In this document: piece by piece, positions 44,206-56,655 of the stretch | Layout: every line of letters begins with the position of its first letter | Position numbering within the stretch: the first letter of the stretch is position 1 | Assembly (NCBI RefSeq): GCF_026210795.1 | Contig: NC_089440.1 | Location: 1,984,001-2,048,000, forward strand | Source: Rhizophagus irregularis | Taxonomy: Eukaryota > Glomeromycota > Glomeromycetes > Glomerales > Glomeraceae | DNA: 64,000 nucleotides | Reading direction: 5' to 3' | The notes under the pieces: model-generated | What the model was told of the DNA's origin: nothing | The model's input: the letters and a program-made list of their open reading frames with translations, nothing else | The model's database searches: none | Made by a program: the position numbers and the translations under genes

Positions 44206-45741
44206 TTGTTATCTCAAATAAATCTTCCTAAAAAAAAAGATGGACATTAAGCCTTATATAGCTTATATAGTAGTATTGCAAAAAAAAAAAAATTATCCGG
44301 ATCTTAAGTGGCGCAGAAAGAAATCTAAGACGAAAATGTTAAAATGTTTGAGATCAAATTATTCACGTGATCTGAAAATTATCGAAGCGAACGCACTACA
44401 GAAACCCGGGAAAATTCCATTTTTATAAATAAAAAAATAAGAATAAAACACAATATAAATGCCATACATTTTTTAAACTTACATGGTATGTGTATTTTTG
44501 AACGCTCTACAAATTTACCTAGACGAGAAAAATACATTTTAAATATAAATTTTTGACTTTTTATATGATAATTCGTAAATAATTAATTTTACAAAAATCT
44601 GTATTCAAAACCTACCTAAAATTGGTCACGTGATCGCTAAATTTTCACTGGTAGTTATTTTTATAATAAATGAATAAATCGGAATTTTTGCTGTATTATG
44701 GAATAAAACGGAATTTTTATGATTTTTTGACAATTTTATTCCGGCACGTGACAACTAGCCAATCATCATTGCATATTTTATTGACTATATACGCTAGGGA
44801 GTTTGACTATATCGTGATAGAATTTGTAAAAAAACTAGCATTTCAATCGTTTTTGGCTAAAATTATTGTGGTGTTACAGCGCAGGGATTGCTTAATGTAC
44901 AGCGATATTAATGTACGAACTGGCCGGAGTTAACGTTAACGCTATCACGTGCAAGTGCATAACTCCTAAACTCGGGCCAGTTTGTACGTTAATATTGTAC
45001 ACCCCTACTGTACGTTAAGGACGCCCTACAGCGCAACCTAAGTTGGCCTGCATTAAGATGTAAGCCGGCTAGAATTATCAAATGTTTCTTACTAAGGTAA
45101 TAAAAATTTGCGTCTCTGACGCACTATGAAAAAAAAAATCGATCACGTGAATTTCTCTGTCCTCCACGTGATCGTCACCCAATGAAATCGCATGCACGGT
45201 GGTGCGTACGTTAAGGTGGATACGTGCTAAATCCGTGAAAATTTTTTAAACCCGGAACGTGACGCAGAAGATTTATTGATTTCGGAAACATTAACAATAC
45301 AAATACGATTATTCCAAACGATTATAATCATCCGACCCTTCTAAATTCCGGTAAAATTTATTTATTCCGGTCACATGTTCCGACGCAAAAAACGATTTTA
45401 GATCATTTCAAAAACTTTTTGTGTGCTGGTCCTGTTAAACAACTTTGCCTATCAAAAGTATCAAAAGTATCAAAATATCTGTTAAAAAAAAAATAGTATC
45501 ATTATGAAACGCTCATAATTTTGTTCTATGCCTTCCGGACGATTCATTAAAAAAAAGACGCGAGAGATAAAAATAGTGAATACTGTGATCACTCCTGCGA
45601 CATATTAGTGACTGATCAGCTGATCAGCAATTTGTTGAAAGTAAATCACGCGTTCGTATTACATCAGGCTTCGGACTTCGGACTTTTGGTATAAATTTAC
45701 GAAAGGAGCTTTGTATAGTTTTTTACTCTCAAAATAATACA
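44206..45741. promoter_or_regulatory. divergent spacer with six CACGTG E boxes, ILV5 and SMC6
   Basis: CACGTG occurs at 44364-44369, 44627-44632, 44745-44750, 44946-44951, 45144-45149 and 45165-45170, mostly as TCACGTGA- or CACGTGATC-like cores. In fungi this is the binding core of Cbf1-type bHLH factors and related regulators. Open frames here (44240-44428, 44670-44933) have no recognisable content. The foldback at 44873-45034 carries one of the boxes. Confidence 0.5.
44873..45034. repeat. foldback inverted repeat (probable MITE)
   Basis: The left arm (TACAGCGCAGGG, TTAATGTACAG, ATATTAATGTACGAACTGGCC) is mirrored by the right arm (GGCCAGTTTGTACGTTAATAT, CTGTACGTTAAGGACGCCC, TACAGCGC). The arms are about 65-70 bases with mismatches, around a loop holding GTTAACGTTAAC and CACGTG. 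Ends are not sharply defined. Confidence 0.65.
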
Positions 45742-48700
45742 ATGTCGTCTTCAAAAAGACAATATCGGGAAATCATTGAAAGTGAAATAGAGGAAGCTGA
45801 GTCAACTGACGATCAAGTAAGTAATATTTATTCATATTTCACTGCTTCGAAAACCTCAATTATAGAAGTGGAAACAGGCACTTGGCTCTGAGCCAAGTAA
45901 AAATTATTGCCCAATTTAGTATACTAAAATTTAATTTACGACAATATGAAAGCGTCAAGCTAGGTCAAGGTTTAAGTCAAAATCAAGGTATATTAATCCA
46001 AAACGCGCTCGTCGCTCAACAACAGAAGAGATAAGCGCGTTTCCTAACAATATAATAGAAGAAGATAATTTTGAAAACGATGAAGTTGTTGAGGAATTTG
46101 AAAGAACAATGCTTCGCAAAAGGAATAATGGAGTAAAGAATTTAATTATTATTAAATACAGAATGAACAATATCAATAGTTTTAATCAATTAAATTATTA
46201 TTATTATTTAGTCTACGGCAGAATCTGCCGTTATTGAATCAATTGAATTAGTTCATTTTATGTGCCATAAATTCCTTAAAGTGTCTTTTGGTCCTAAAAT
46301 CAATTTCATTATAGGACATAATGGGAGTAAGTGTGATATTGAATATATTGATTTTTATTTCCTTTTACAACTCGATTTATTAAATTTTGTTATTTTGTTC
46401 AGGTGGAAAAAGTGCAATTTTAACAGGAATCACGGTCTGCCTTGGGGGAAAAGCTAATGTTACAAATCGTGCTTCAAATTTAAAATCGCTTATTCGTGAA
46501 GGAGCCAAGTAATTAATATATGTTTATCCCCTTTTTTCTGTTTCGCTAACGAAAAAAAACTCATTCCATGTATTCCATGTATATTTTATAGTGTTGCACA
46601 AATTACTTTGAAGCTTCGAAATCGTGGAGAAGACGCTTTTCGTCATGAAATATATGGCGATTCAATCATTATTGAACGTCGAATTACTCGTGATGGAAGT
46701 AATGGATACAAGTTAAAAACTCAAGATGGAAAGACAGTTTCCACAAAACGAGAAGATTTGAACGCAATCTTGGATCATATGGCGATACAAGTAGATAACC
46801 CTTTGAATGTGTTATCTCAAGATACTGCACGTCAATTTTTACACACATCAAGTCCCGAAGATAAATATAAGGTATATTTTCATTTATGAAATATTGAATC
46901 GCAGTTACAAATTTATTAATATTTAAAATATTTTTTCATAAGTTCTTCATGAAAGGAACACATTTAGCTCAATTGAGTTCTGATTACGAACTTATTCGCG
47001 AAAGTATAGATACTACAAGAGAAATCATCAAATACAAGAATGAAATTCTACCTGACCTTCTCAAAGAGGCTAAAGAAGCAGAAGCAAGATTTAAGGACAT
47101 GCAAAGAGCTCGTGAACTTGAAAAGTCCCTCTCTTCATTGAAGGAACAAATGGCTTGGGCTCAGGTTGAAGAACAAGAACGGATCGTTAATGACGCCGAA
47201 AGGAATTTACAACGGGCCATGAAACGTTTACCGAATTTACAAGAAAAACTCGAAAAGGAGGAGGTAAGAATAATTATGTTCGTTCATTATCGAGTAATCA
47301 CGACGCTTCTAAAAAAAAGGCAGTTACAGAAATCATATGCAAAAAACACCTTACAGCAGAGTTTTCTAATCTTTAATTCTGTTTCATAATTAATGTAGGC
47401 TGATTTTGAAGAAATTAATACAATTGTCCTTGATTTGGAACAAAAATATCATAGTTTGACAAATATTTCTATCAATCCTTTGAAAGAAAAGAAAAAAGAA
47501 TTAAATGCTCATATCAGAGATAAAGTGAAGCAACTAAACGAACTAAAGGTAAAGAGAAATTTGAAAGATTTAACGATTTGTATATTAACGTAACATATAT
47601 GCATCGCCTATAGAACGAAGAAAGAGAAATCAATGATTCTATTAAAAGCTTAAAACAAGATGTTGAAAGACATCAACAAAGAATAAACGAGGAAACATCA
47701 AAACTTAAGGATGATAATCTCCAAAAACGTAACGAAATAATAAACGCTATTAAAGTATCAGAAGAACAACATGCAGCATTAATAGAAGGACAGAAGCAAT
47801 GTAAATCACAATTAACTGAGCTTGAAGAAAAAATTGATCACATCCAAAGTCAAAAATTTTCTTGGGAAGGTCAACTTCAAAGATGTCAAGAAGAAATTAT
47901 ACGTTATGAAAGACTTTTGCAACAATTAAGTGATCAGAAGAGTGATCGTCTCAAGATTTTTGGTCAAGCAATACCTGATGTTCTTAGCGCTATCAATAGA
48001 GAGCGTAGATGGCATAGAAAACCTGTGGGACCTTTTGGGTTGTTTATTAAATTGCTAAAACCGGAATGGAGCGAAACTCTTGAATCTGTAATCGGTAATA
48101 CTTTGAGTACGTTTGCTGTTAACAATCACAATGATCAAAGGCTTTTGGCAGACATAATGAAAAGATATAAGTGGTAAAAATAGTATAATAATATAGTTTT
48201 TCTTTATCTATGTACGAAATGCTTAAATTTTATATTATTCTTTCTTAGTGATTCACCAATTATTGTCGGCGAGGATGATCGTTTCGATTACACAATAGGA
48301 GAACCGGATGAACGATTTCTTACCATTTTACGATCGCTGAGAGTTTGTGTCTATACCAGTCGATGTTTTATACCATTACTTAAATTTGATCTTTAGTCTA
48401 ATTTAATACGTTACATTTTCGTAGATTGAAAATGAAAATGTTAAACGCCGTCTCATCAATAATAATCGAATTGAATCGATAATTCTTGTAGAAAATCGCG
48501 CGGAAGCTGATAAAATAATGTATAACAATGGAAAAGGGTTTCCTCGTAATGTTGAGGGTTGTTACACTATCGATGGATATAAAGTTGGTCATAAGTAAGT
48601 AATTTTGTGTTTATAATTTAAATTCCATTATTAACTTTTCAAAACATCGTACTTTCAGGGGCGGTGGATATTCAACACAATCTATCAATAAGTACAGAGG

Positions 48701-50824
48701 ACCAGCAAGATTTAATCAAGATATTGATCGCCAGATTCGGTGAATTATCGCATTATTATTGTTTAGTAAAAAGATTTTAAGAAATAACTAGTCTTATTAT
48801 TCTTATTAAATGATTTAGAGATACGGAAAAGAAGTTATCAGATACTAAAGAAACATCTAATCGTTACAAGGCTGAACTGGAGAGAGCTAAATTTGAATTG
48901 AAAAAAGCAAATGAAGAAAAAGGGATTTTACAAGTAATATATTAAATTAGTGATATATTTATATGTAAAAAAAAATAATAATTTATTCATTCAAATTTGT
49001 AGTGCAAATTACAAGACGATCATCGGGAAGAAAAAGAATTATATAACAAAATTCTACAACTAAAAGATGATCTGCAGGTTAATTATCATTTACATCAATA
49101 TATTAATAAGTTATTTGTACTAAATTATTTATTTATATTAGCAAGATGTACCAGCAAACATCGCTGCTCTTGAAGAAGTTATAAAAGTATAATATTTAAA
49201 ATGTTGATTTGTTATGTAATTGATCACATATTACTATTCTAAATAATCACATTTCCGCAGGAAACTGAGCGAGAGATTGAAATGTATGTGGGACAATATA
49301 CCAATATTCAAAGAAAAATGGTAAAAATAACTCAAGAACATGAACCTTTAGAGAATGAATTTGAAGATATTCAGCAGAGACTGGATTCACTGTCAAGCGA
49401 GGCTGAAAGTCTTGGCGTGAGTTGTGAATAGTAACTCCGATATTATACTTCATACTATATATATATATTCATATGTTTTTATCTTTTCGTTTATCAAAAA
49501 AAGGCAAATATTGAAGAAAAGGTTCGAATACGAGTAAAGAGCGAAGTTAGTAAAAAACACTGGGAAAACAAATTAGCGTCAGAAAAAGAAAGGATTGCGT
49601 CAATTTCATCTGAAGTTGATAAAAAAAAACGCACTCTTGAGGTATTTATTATTTCATTTATTAAATTTAAGTATATTTATAACTTTATTATATAATTATA
49701 TGCAATTGCCAATGTTTTGAATATACAGGAATGGATAGATCAAGCAAAAGCTTATTGCCCTGAACGAGTCGAAGTTATGAAGCCAGCACATGAACTTGAT
49801 CGTGAAATAAAAGAAATTAGTACTCGATTGAGAGAGAGAGAAAGAGAGTGCGTTTTTAATAAATTTTGAATGATTTCGGTAATAGCTTAGAATCTTATAA
49901 CCTTTTTGACTTTTCTCTTCCCTCTCAAAGACATGGTGCAAGTCTCGAAGAAGTTTCATCAGCTATGTCTGCTGCACGAGATGCTTATCGTAATGCGAGT
50001 AATGAGATAAAGCTTATGGATCGATTTATCAATGTATTGTTAACGTTAAAAATGTTTTTCTTCAGTGTTGTAAAATAACAAGTTCAAAATTTATTAATTT
50101 ATTATAATATTAGGAGCTCAGACGGGCTTTGCATGATCGCATGCATAAGTGGCATTTTTTTAGAACGTTTATTGCTGTCCGTGCTAGGATACAATTTTCG
50201 ATGCAACTATCTAAACGTGGTTATTCGGGAAAATTGGACTTTGACCACCAGAGTAATAAATTGTCCCTGAGAGTTCGTAAATTTTTGAATAATTGTCCCT
50301 TATGAAAATTATGAAAAAAATTGCAGCTAATAAAATGTTGATATATAGGTTCAGATTGATGACCAACTAAATCAAAATAACGACAAGGATCCGAAATCCC
50401 TTTCTGGCGGAGAAAAGTCTTTCTCCACTATTTGCTTATTATTGGCTCTTTGGGAAGCTTTGGGATGTCCTATTCGGTGGTAAGATTATAAAGCTGACTT
50501 CCATTTATTACCCTAATCTATTTTAATTCTGTTTATTTATACTTTAAAGCCTTGACGAGTTTGATGTTTTTATGGACGCTGTTAACCGTAGGATAAGCAT
50601 GAAAATGATGGTAAATATAAAGATATCTGTCTTAAAACTCTACGCGTCTTAATAAAATTTTTACCATATAAAAATAGATCGAGTCGGCACGTGTTGCAGA
50701 TCGCATACAATATATTTTGATTACTCCACAGGACGCGAGCAGTGTTTCGCCTGGTCCTGATGTTCGTGTACATAGATTACAAGATCCTGAAAGAGGTCAA
50801 GGAGTTTTAAATGTTGACTCATAA
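45742..50824 (+). CDS. SMC6: structural maintenance of chromosomes protein 6
   Basis: Twenty-two exons: 45742-45816, 45953-46132, 46212-46326, 46403-46508, 46592-46871, 46943-47263, 47399-47548, 47614-48173, 48249-48342, 48425-48594, 48659-48739, 48819-48933, 49003-49077, 49142-49186, 49261-49416, 49504-49641, 49729-49847, 49931-50033, 50114-50272, 50349-50479, 50550-50610, 50678-50824 (3381 nt, 1126 aa). SMC6 pairs with SMC5 in the DNA-repair complex that resolves recombination and replication intermediates. Acidic N-terminus; IESIELVHFMCHKFLKVSFG; Walker A GHNGSGKS at 120-127; DNPLNVLSQDTARQFL; coiled coil; hinge around RRWHRKPVGPFGLFIKL; second coiled coil; signature KSLSGGEKSFST at about 1029-1040; Walker B CPIRCLDEFDVFMD; ending HRLQDPERGQG. 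Length fits the family. Confidence 0.95.
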
Positions 50825-53800
50825 TCAAACAACTGTTTTTCGATAATTGATAGATACTTAATTTGACATAATATAAGATCACAAGACGAAATAAAAGATA
50901 AATAAGCTATAAGCTATTCTAATTAAAACTATTCAACGTATTGTTTAGAACGCTATGCATTGTGTATAATGCAACTCATTATCATATTTTACCCTTGGTA
51001 ATTTTCGTATTCTTTCAAGAACAATTTCTGATCTTTTGTTATACAATGCTTTCAAAGATCTCTACAGATGCATCTTTTATGCCGATAATCCCAAATTTTT
51101 AATTATCCAGCCACTTTTTTATAACGAAACAATTTTATACATATTAATGTTTTTTATTATAATAGTTTCTTACATTCATCAAATAGTATAGTAGCATAAT
51201 TTACATAAGTTATATAAGTTTTGGCCTAAATGTAGTAAACTTAAGTTTATCAAGTTTAAAATTTTAAATTGTATATATTGAATATTTCAGTATCTAATGG
51301 TTGAGATTTATACCATTAGAATCATCTATTAAGAAAATTTGAATTATAGTAAATAATTCAAATAGTATACTGTGATAATAGTAAGCCTAAAACTTTTAAA
51401 AAAAATCTCAAGCTGTAATTAGATCAATACCAATTAATATAAATTTATTAAAATTTTCTTTAAAATACAATATATATACTGTATATATATATATATTGGA
51501 GTTTGCTATTATCGCCGGTGGCGATCATCATTTACCCGACACTTTTATAATTAAAATTCCACCCCACGTGACCAGTGACATTTAAAGGGATGTGAAAAAA
51601 ATAATTTTGCAAGGCAAAAAAAAACTGAGTCCCTCAGATGCAAAAATATGAATCTTGACCCGTCACATGGATTAATCTTGACCCACTGCATGCACGTTGT
51701 TGATCACATATATTTTACAATACACCATGAATAGGATCGACAACGTGCATGCAGGTGGGTCAAGTTTCACGTACGTGACAGGTCAAGATTCATATATTTG
51801 CCCCTCAGATAAATATAAACAGTGAAAACGCAGTGGGGTGTGATGCCGGTGATGAATATTACAAAATCACGTGGGGTGGAAAAAGTGTCGGTGATACTGG
51901 TAAGATGGCGATCATCACCGGCGTCACATGATAATTTTAATTTTGGCCGGAATTAAGTGATCGACATAAAAATTCTTTTCCCAGAATCTTGTGTAATACA
52001 TTCCCGTAAAACAAAATTGCCTTTTTAGATTGTATAGCGTTACTTAAAAGGAAATTTTGGCCGGAATTATAAATTTTGGCTGAAATTATATTAAAAACAA
52101 AATTATTGATAATACCAATTCAAAATATTTCTAAATAAATTAACAGATTCAATTTATTTTAAAATTAATGATTTTTATATAGTCTTTAAAATTATAATTT
52201 ATAAGTAATTTAAAAAAAAAAAAATATTTTTTTAACATTTTATGATTTGAAATATAAGAATATTAAATTTCACTTAATGTAAAAAATAAATTCATTCTTA
52301 TATTTAAGGGACAAATCGCCACTCAACCAAAGAAATTTAATAATGCCGATTTATGCAAATTATCACTAAAAATGGCTAATACTCCTTTTTTACCAGATTG
52401 TCATATCATCATGTGATATGATACACAAATTTTAAAGACGGTAATTAATAGTGACAATCCTAGCTAAGTCACTTGCAAAGTTTGAAATCGCTAGAGTTTC
52501 ACGTTTTTGACTTTTCTATGTAGAAACGCAAAATTCTGACAGTAAATTTCCCATTAACCCAAATATTGGATGAAAAATTTTTGAACATTTTTCACTGTAA
52601 CTAAGCTATATTTGGTTTTTTATTTGGTTTTTAAATCTTTATTTAGCTTTATTTGAATCTTTTTAATATTCACATTCTTTGTTAAACTTGTACAGTTTCT
52701 ACTAAAACTACATATGTATACCTATAGTGCAAGTTTATGAAATATTTTTTTTGGACATGAAAGTTATTGTATACTGTTTTTTTTCACTTATTGGAAAAAA
52801 ATTTATAGTAAAGAACAAGAAATTCCAAAAAAAAATTTTTTATTAATTACAAAGCCGTAAAATTAATTATAAAATGTCGATCATTTTCTCTGGTTGAATG
52901 ATGATCTGTCTCTTAAATATCTTAAATATAAAAAAGAAATATAAGTAAATTATTTTATTAAAATTTTTTTTATTTTTATTATATAAAAAAAAAAAAATTG
53001 AAGTTATACAATTTTAAAAAGTACTATTTATTTATACTATTTATTTTAATTAAATAAATGATTATATATAAACTAAAAACCATTTTTATGTCACAATTTT
53101 CAACTTTAAGCTTTGAATATATATTTCAGAAATTCAGAATGTAATAAAAGCATGTAGTAATATTAAAATAATTATATATTTTTTCAAAAAAAAATTCTAA
53201 AAATTTTCAGAATTCTATACAATTTAAAAGTTAATAATTTTTTAAAATTTTATTATAATTACATATAAATTTATGAAAAAAAAAAATGTTTTATAACCTG
53301 TTATTTTATACATTAAAATTTTTATTATTAACTGAAATTAAAAGTATATAATAAAATTATATAATAAATAAAATGAAAAAATGATATTTTAATTTATTTA
53401 TTACATTTTATCATAATTAACATTTTTATTAACTATTTTTAAATTAATAATATCTGATATATACTAATTATTCTTTGTACAGTAATATTAATAGTTTAAT
53501 TATATTGTTTAGCTAATAATAATAAATTATATTATACTAGGAAATGGAAACCATTAAGAGTCCAGAGTGAAAAAATCTTGTATCACCTTATTTATTAAAT
53601 TTTTACTTGAATTTAAAATAAGAAAACAAAATATAATAAATAATTAAGTAAATGCACTAATAAATAAAACAATGTGTTAAATGTAATAAATATTTAATAT
53701 AAAAATGTTATAATGAATGTAAAAATATAATAAACAGAACAAAATAAATGTATTAAACTTGTATTATATGATCATTTCATTAACAATTATTAAAATTAAA

Positions 53801-53949
53801 ATTAATAAAAATCGCATAATCATTTTTTTTTATTACATTAATGTAATTTTATTCTAAATATAGTAATTTGAAGTGATGATAATGATATGTGATGTTTGAT
53901 TAACAAAGTAAAATACTAGCCACTATGAAATTTCTCTTTAGTATACATA
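50825..53949. other. AT-rich spacer downstream of SMC6
   Basis: No gene seen apart from the foldback at 51505-51930. From 52140 to 53900 the sequence is extremely AT-rich with many poly-A and poly-T tracts and no usable open frame. Confidence 0.6.
51505..51930. mobile_element. large foldback MITE with long TIRs
   Basis: The left arm from CGCCGGTGGCGATCATC (about 51513) mirrors the right arm ending GCGATCATCACCGGCG (about 51923). Matching internal blocks include CCACCCCACGTG, CCCTCAGAT, ATATGAATCTTGACC, and TGCATGCACGTTGTTGATC with GATCGACAACGTGCATGCA around the central loop. The arms total about 200 bases each with several indels. More GC-rich than its surroundings. Non-coding. Confidence 0.75.
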
Positions 53950-54583
53950 ATGAAAAATAAATTCATAAATCATGACACTCTTCGAAAACATAAAGCTAAA
54001 GAGAATAAAACACTTAACCAATGTAAAATATGTCTTGCAAAGCAATGTGAAAACAGGCAGCAAAAAAGAGTAAGAAAAGACACAGAAGAGCGAAAGACAT
54101 GTATCACACGTAATAAAGAACGAAAATGCATAATGCTAGTAGTGAAAATGAATGAATAACATAAAAAATGTCTTAATCACTACTATAAATAAAGAAATTA
54201 TCTGAAGAATATCTAAAATACAACGAATCAAGACTTAAATTCTTAAGATAGTGATGCAGTCGGCGCAAATGACACAAAAATACGTGTTGCAATTAATACA
54301 CTAAGTGAAAGTGATCAAAATTTTTTAAAAAAATTTTGTGACAAAATTAACAAATTCAAACATACTGTTTATTCTACCTGCAAAGCAAGCTTCTCATCTA
54401 TAATACTGATAAAAAAAAATACCAATATTACCATAGTAAGATAATATTTCTAAAAAATAAAACCTTCTAAAAAAATTCTCAGCAGACAATAATATGGATC
54501 CAAGAGAAGTGCCTGATGAACTTCAGAATCTCATAGAAATCAAAGAAATATTGATTACAACAATTTTTTCTGTAATGTCAATA

Positions 54584-54824
54584 AGGTTGCTGAAAAAACT
54601 AGGGGGTTTTGGCAAGTTGGCGAAATGCCGAAATGGTGAAACTTTGCCAAAATTATATGAAAGTCTTATTAAAAAGTTGGCAAAACTCTGGAAAAAAGCA
54701 AAACCTGACAAAACCTATTATAAATGCCGAAATTGCCAAAACCTTATCAAAATTATAATAAAACTATAGTAAAATTTTGGAGAAACTAATCATAGAATTT
54801 TGGAGAGGTTTAAGCAGGCAACCT
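54584..54824 (+). mobile_element. MITE family B, copy 1, inside Helitron
   Basis: Ends AGGTTGC and GCAACCT with TA on each side (54582-54583, 54825-54826). The interior is full of TTGGCAAAAC/AAATGCCGAAAT-like motifs. It is the reverse complement of the element at 56416-56655 over nearly its whole length. A 91-codon frame crossing it (54494-54769) is therefore not a gene. Confidence 0.85.
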
Positions 54825-56415
54825 TAGATGTCAGTTTACAGACTTTGAGAAGAATAACATGAATATCATGAAAATATAATTAATTTTCCCCAGGACATCC
54901 AAAAATTTGTTATAAAACTTCTTTAACATCCATCATCACTAGATATTTTAGTCATACATCATAAATTTGAGAGTAATCTGGAAGCATTTAGAGATTTTAG
55001 AGTTAAATACCTTAAAGTTATCTGTACATTAATAATATAATGATTGATCATGAAGTTCTTTGATCTTTACCAAATGATGGTCTAATTGATGAACAGCTTC
55101 AAGATATTGATGAAGAATCAGATTTCAAAAATGATGAAGACATAATTACATAAACATTTGTTCCATATTTTCTCCTAACATATCACGAAGATGTTATCAT
55201 TAAAAATATTTTGATTGAATGCAGGATAATAATTATCCTATTACATGGCCACAAATGAATAGTAATCCTGTTAATGAATTTCAAACATTAGAATATATCA
55301 TATGTGCATTTCCATCTTTATATCCAACTGGAAATGCAAAGTGGATTAAAGATGTTAAGTCTGCTAAATACTTCAAACATTTTCTTCTATATAAAGATGG
55401 AAGATTTGTATGCTATATTCATTAATAGTATTTCGCACTGAATTTCTAAATGCATTGGCAAGCACTATAAGAAGAGAAGATATACGTTAAACAAAACCTT
55501 ACTGATGATCAAATTACTGTTTCAGATATTTAGGAAAGAATTATTCAAGACGATAATCATATAGCCGATAGAATTATGCAGTTTCTCATCAGTTCTGGAA
55601 TATATAAAGTAACGAACTGTACAATATAATTAAACAAATAGATTCACAAGGCTTGATTTTCTTTATATTTAATGCTGCTAATTTGCACTGACTCAAATCA
55701 GCGGTAATTCTGAAACTTCAGCTAAACATTATTACCAAAATATTGTTAACAATCTTCATATTGCAATTTAATTTTTCAGTAAGCAATTTGAAATATTCTT
55801 TAATGACGTTCTAAAATAATAGTGGGATTTAAAGGATTGGTTTGAATAGCAGCATCGCAGCAATATTAATGTGTACAAAATCAGAAAAAGAAGAAATGCA
55901 TCCAAAATAGATTGAAAATAAATGAAGGAAAATGAAAACATAATAAATGAAGTTATATAATACCTTGATAATTTAGTCATCACAATAAATCTAGGACTTG
56001 ATATGTCTGTTTTTAAACAGTATTCATGCCAAAAGAAAAATAAAGAATTATGCGATAACTAGCAAGATTACGTCGATTTGATTAACAAATTATAAAGATA
56101 TATTCAATATAATCATTTATATTGTCTTTGAACAAACATTTGTGAGAGATGATAATTGTGGACAACTAAAACTTGTAACAGCACAAAACGATCAATATAT
56201 TAATCCACATAATCGATTTCAACTACAAAAATGTGTGAACTAACATGAATTTAAAGCTAATTCTAATTATACATATTACACTGCAATACATCTCGAAATA
56301 TGCAAGCAAAACGAAGCTACATTCAGCAGCTTTTTCAGATATATTGATTTGAATTCTTAGTGAAAGTTAGCCAGAAAATCTGTTATTTGTCCCAATTTAA
56401 AGGCTATTACTACTA

Positions 56416-56655
56416 AGGTTGCCTGCCTAAACCTCTCCAAAATTATACGATTAGTTTTTCCAAGATTTTACTATAGTTTTATTATAGTTTTGGCAAGGTT
56501 TTAGCAGTTTCAGCATTTATAATAAGTTTTGTCAGGTTTCGCTTTTTCTAGAGTTTTACTAACTTTTTAATAAGACTTTCATATAGTTTCGGCAAAGTTT
56601 CGCTATTTCAGCATTTTGCTAACTAGCCAAAACCCCCTAGTTTCTCCAGCAACCT
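56416..56655 (-). mobile_element. MITE family B, copy 2, inside Helitron (inverted)
   Basis: AGGTTGCCTGCCTAAACCTC at the left and AACCCCCTAGTTTCTCCAGC then AACCT at the right, flanked by TA (56414-56415, 56656-56657). It matches the 54584 copy in opposite orientation with modest divergence, giving two inverted copies about 1.6 kb apart. Confidence 0.85.

Noticed and set aside
44240-44933. Small frames in the ILV5-SMC6 spacer
   Set aside because: Isolated, short, unrelated to known proteins, and within a promoter region containing a foldback element.
54494-54769. A 91-aa open frame (Lys/Leu-rich, starting MDPREVPDELQNLIEI)
   Set aside because: The upstream part is Helitron remnant and most of the frame crosses a MITE whose inverted copy lies at 56416-56655.
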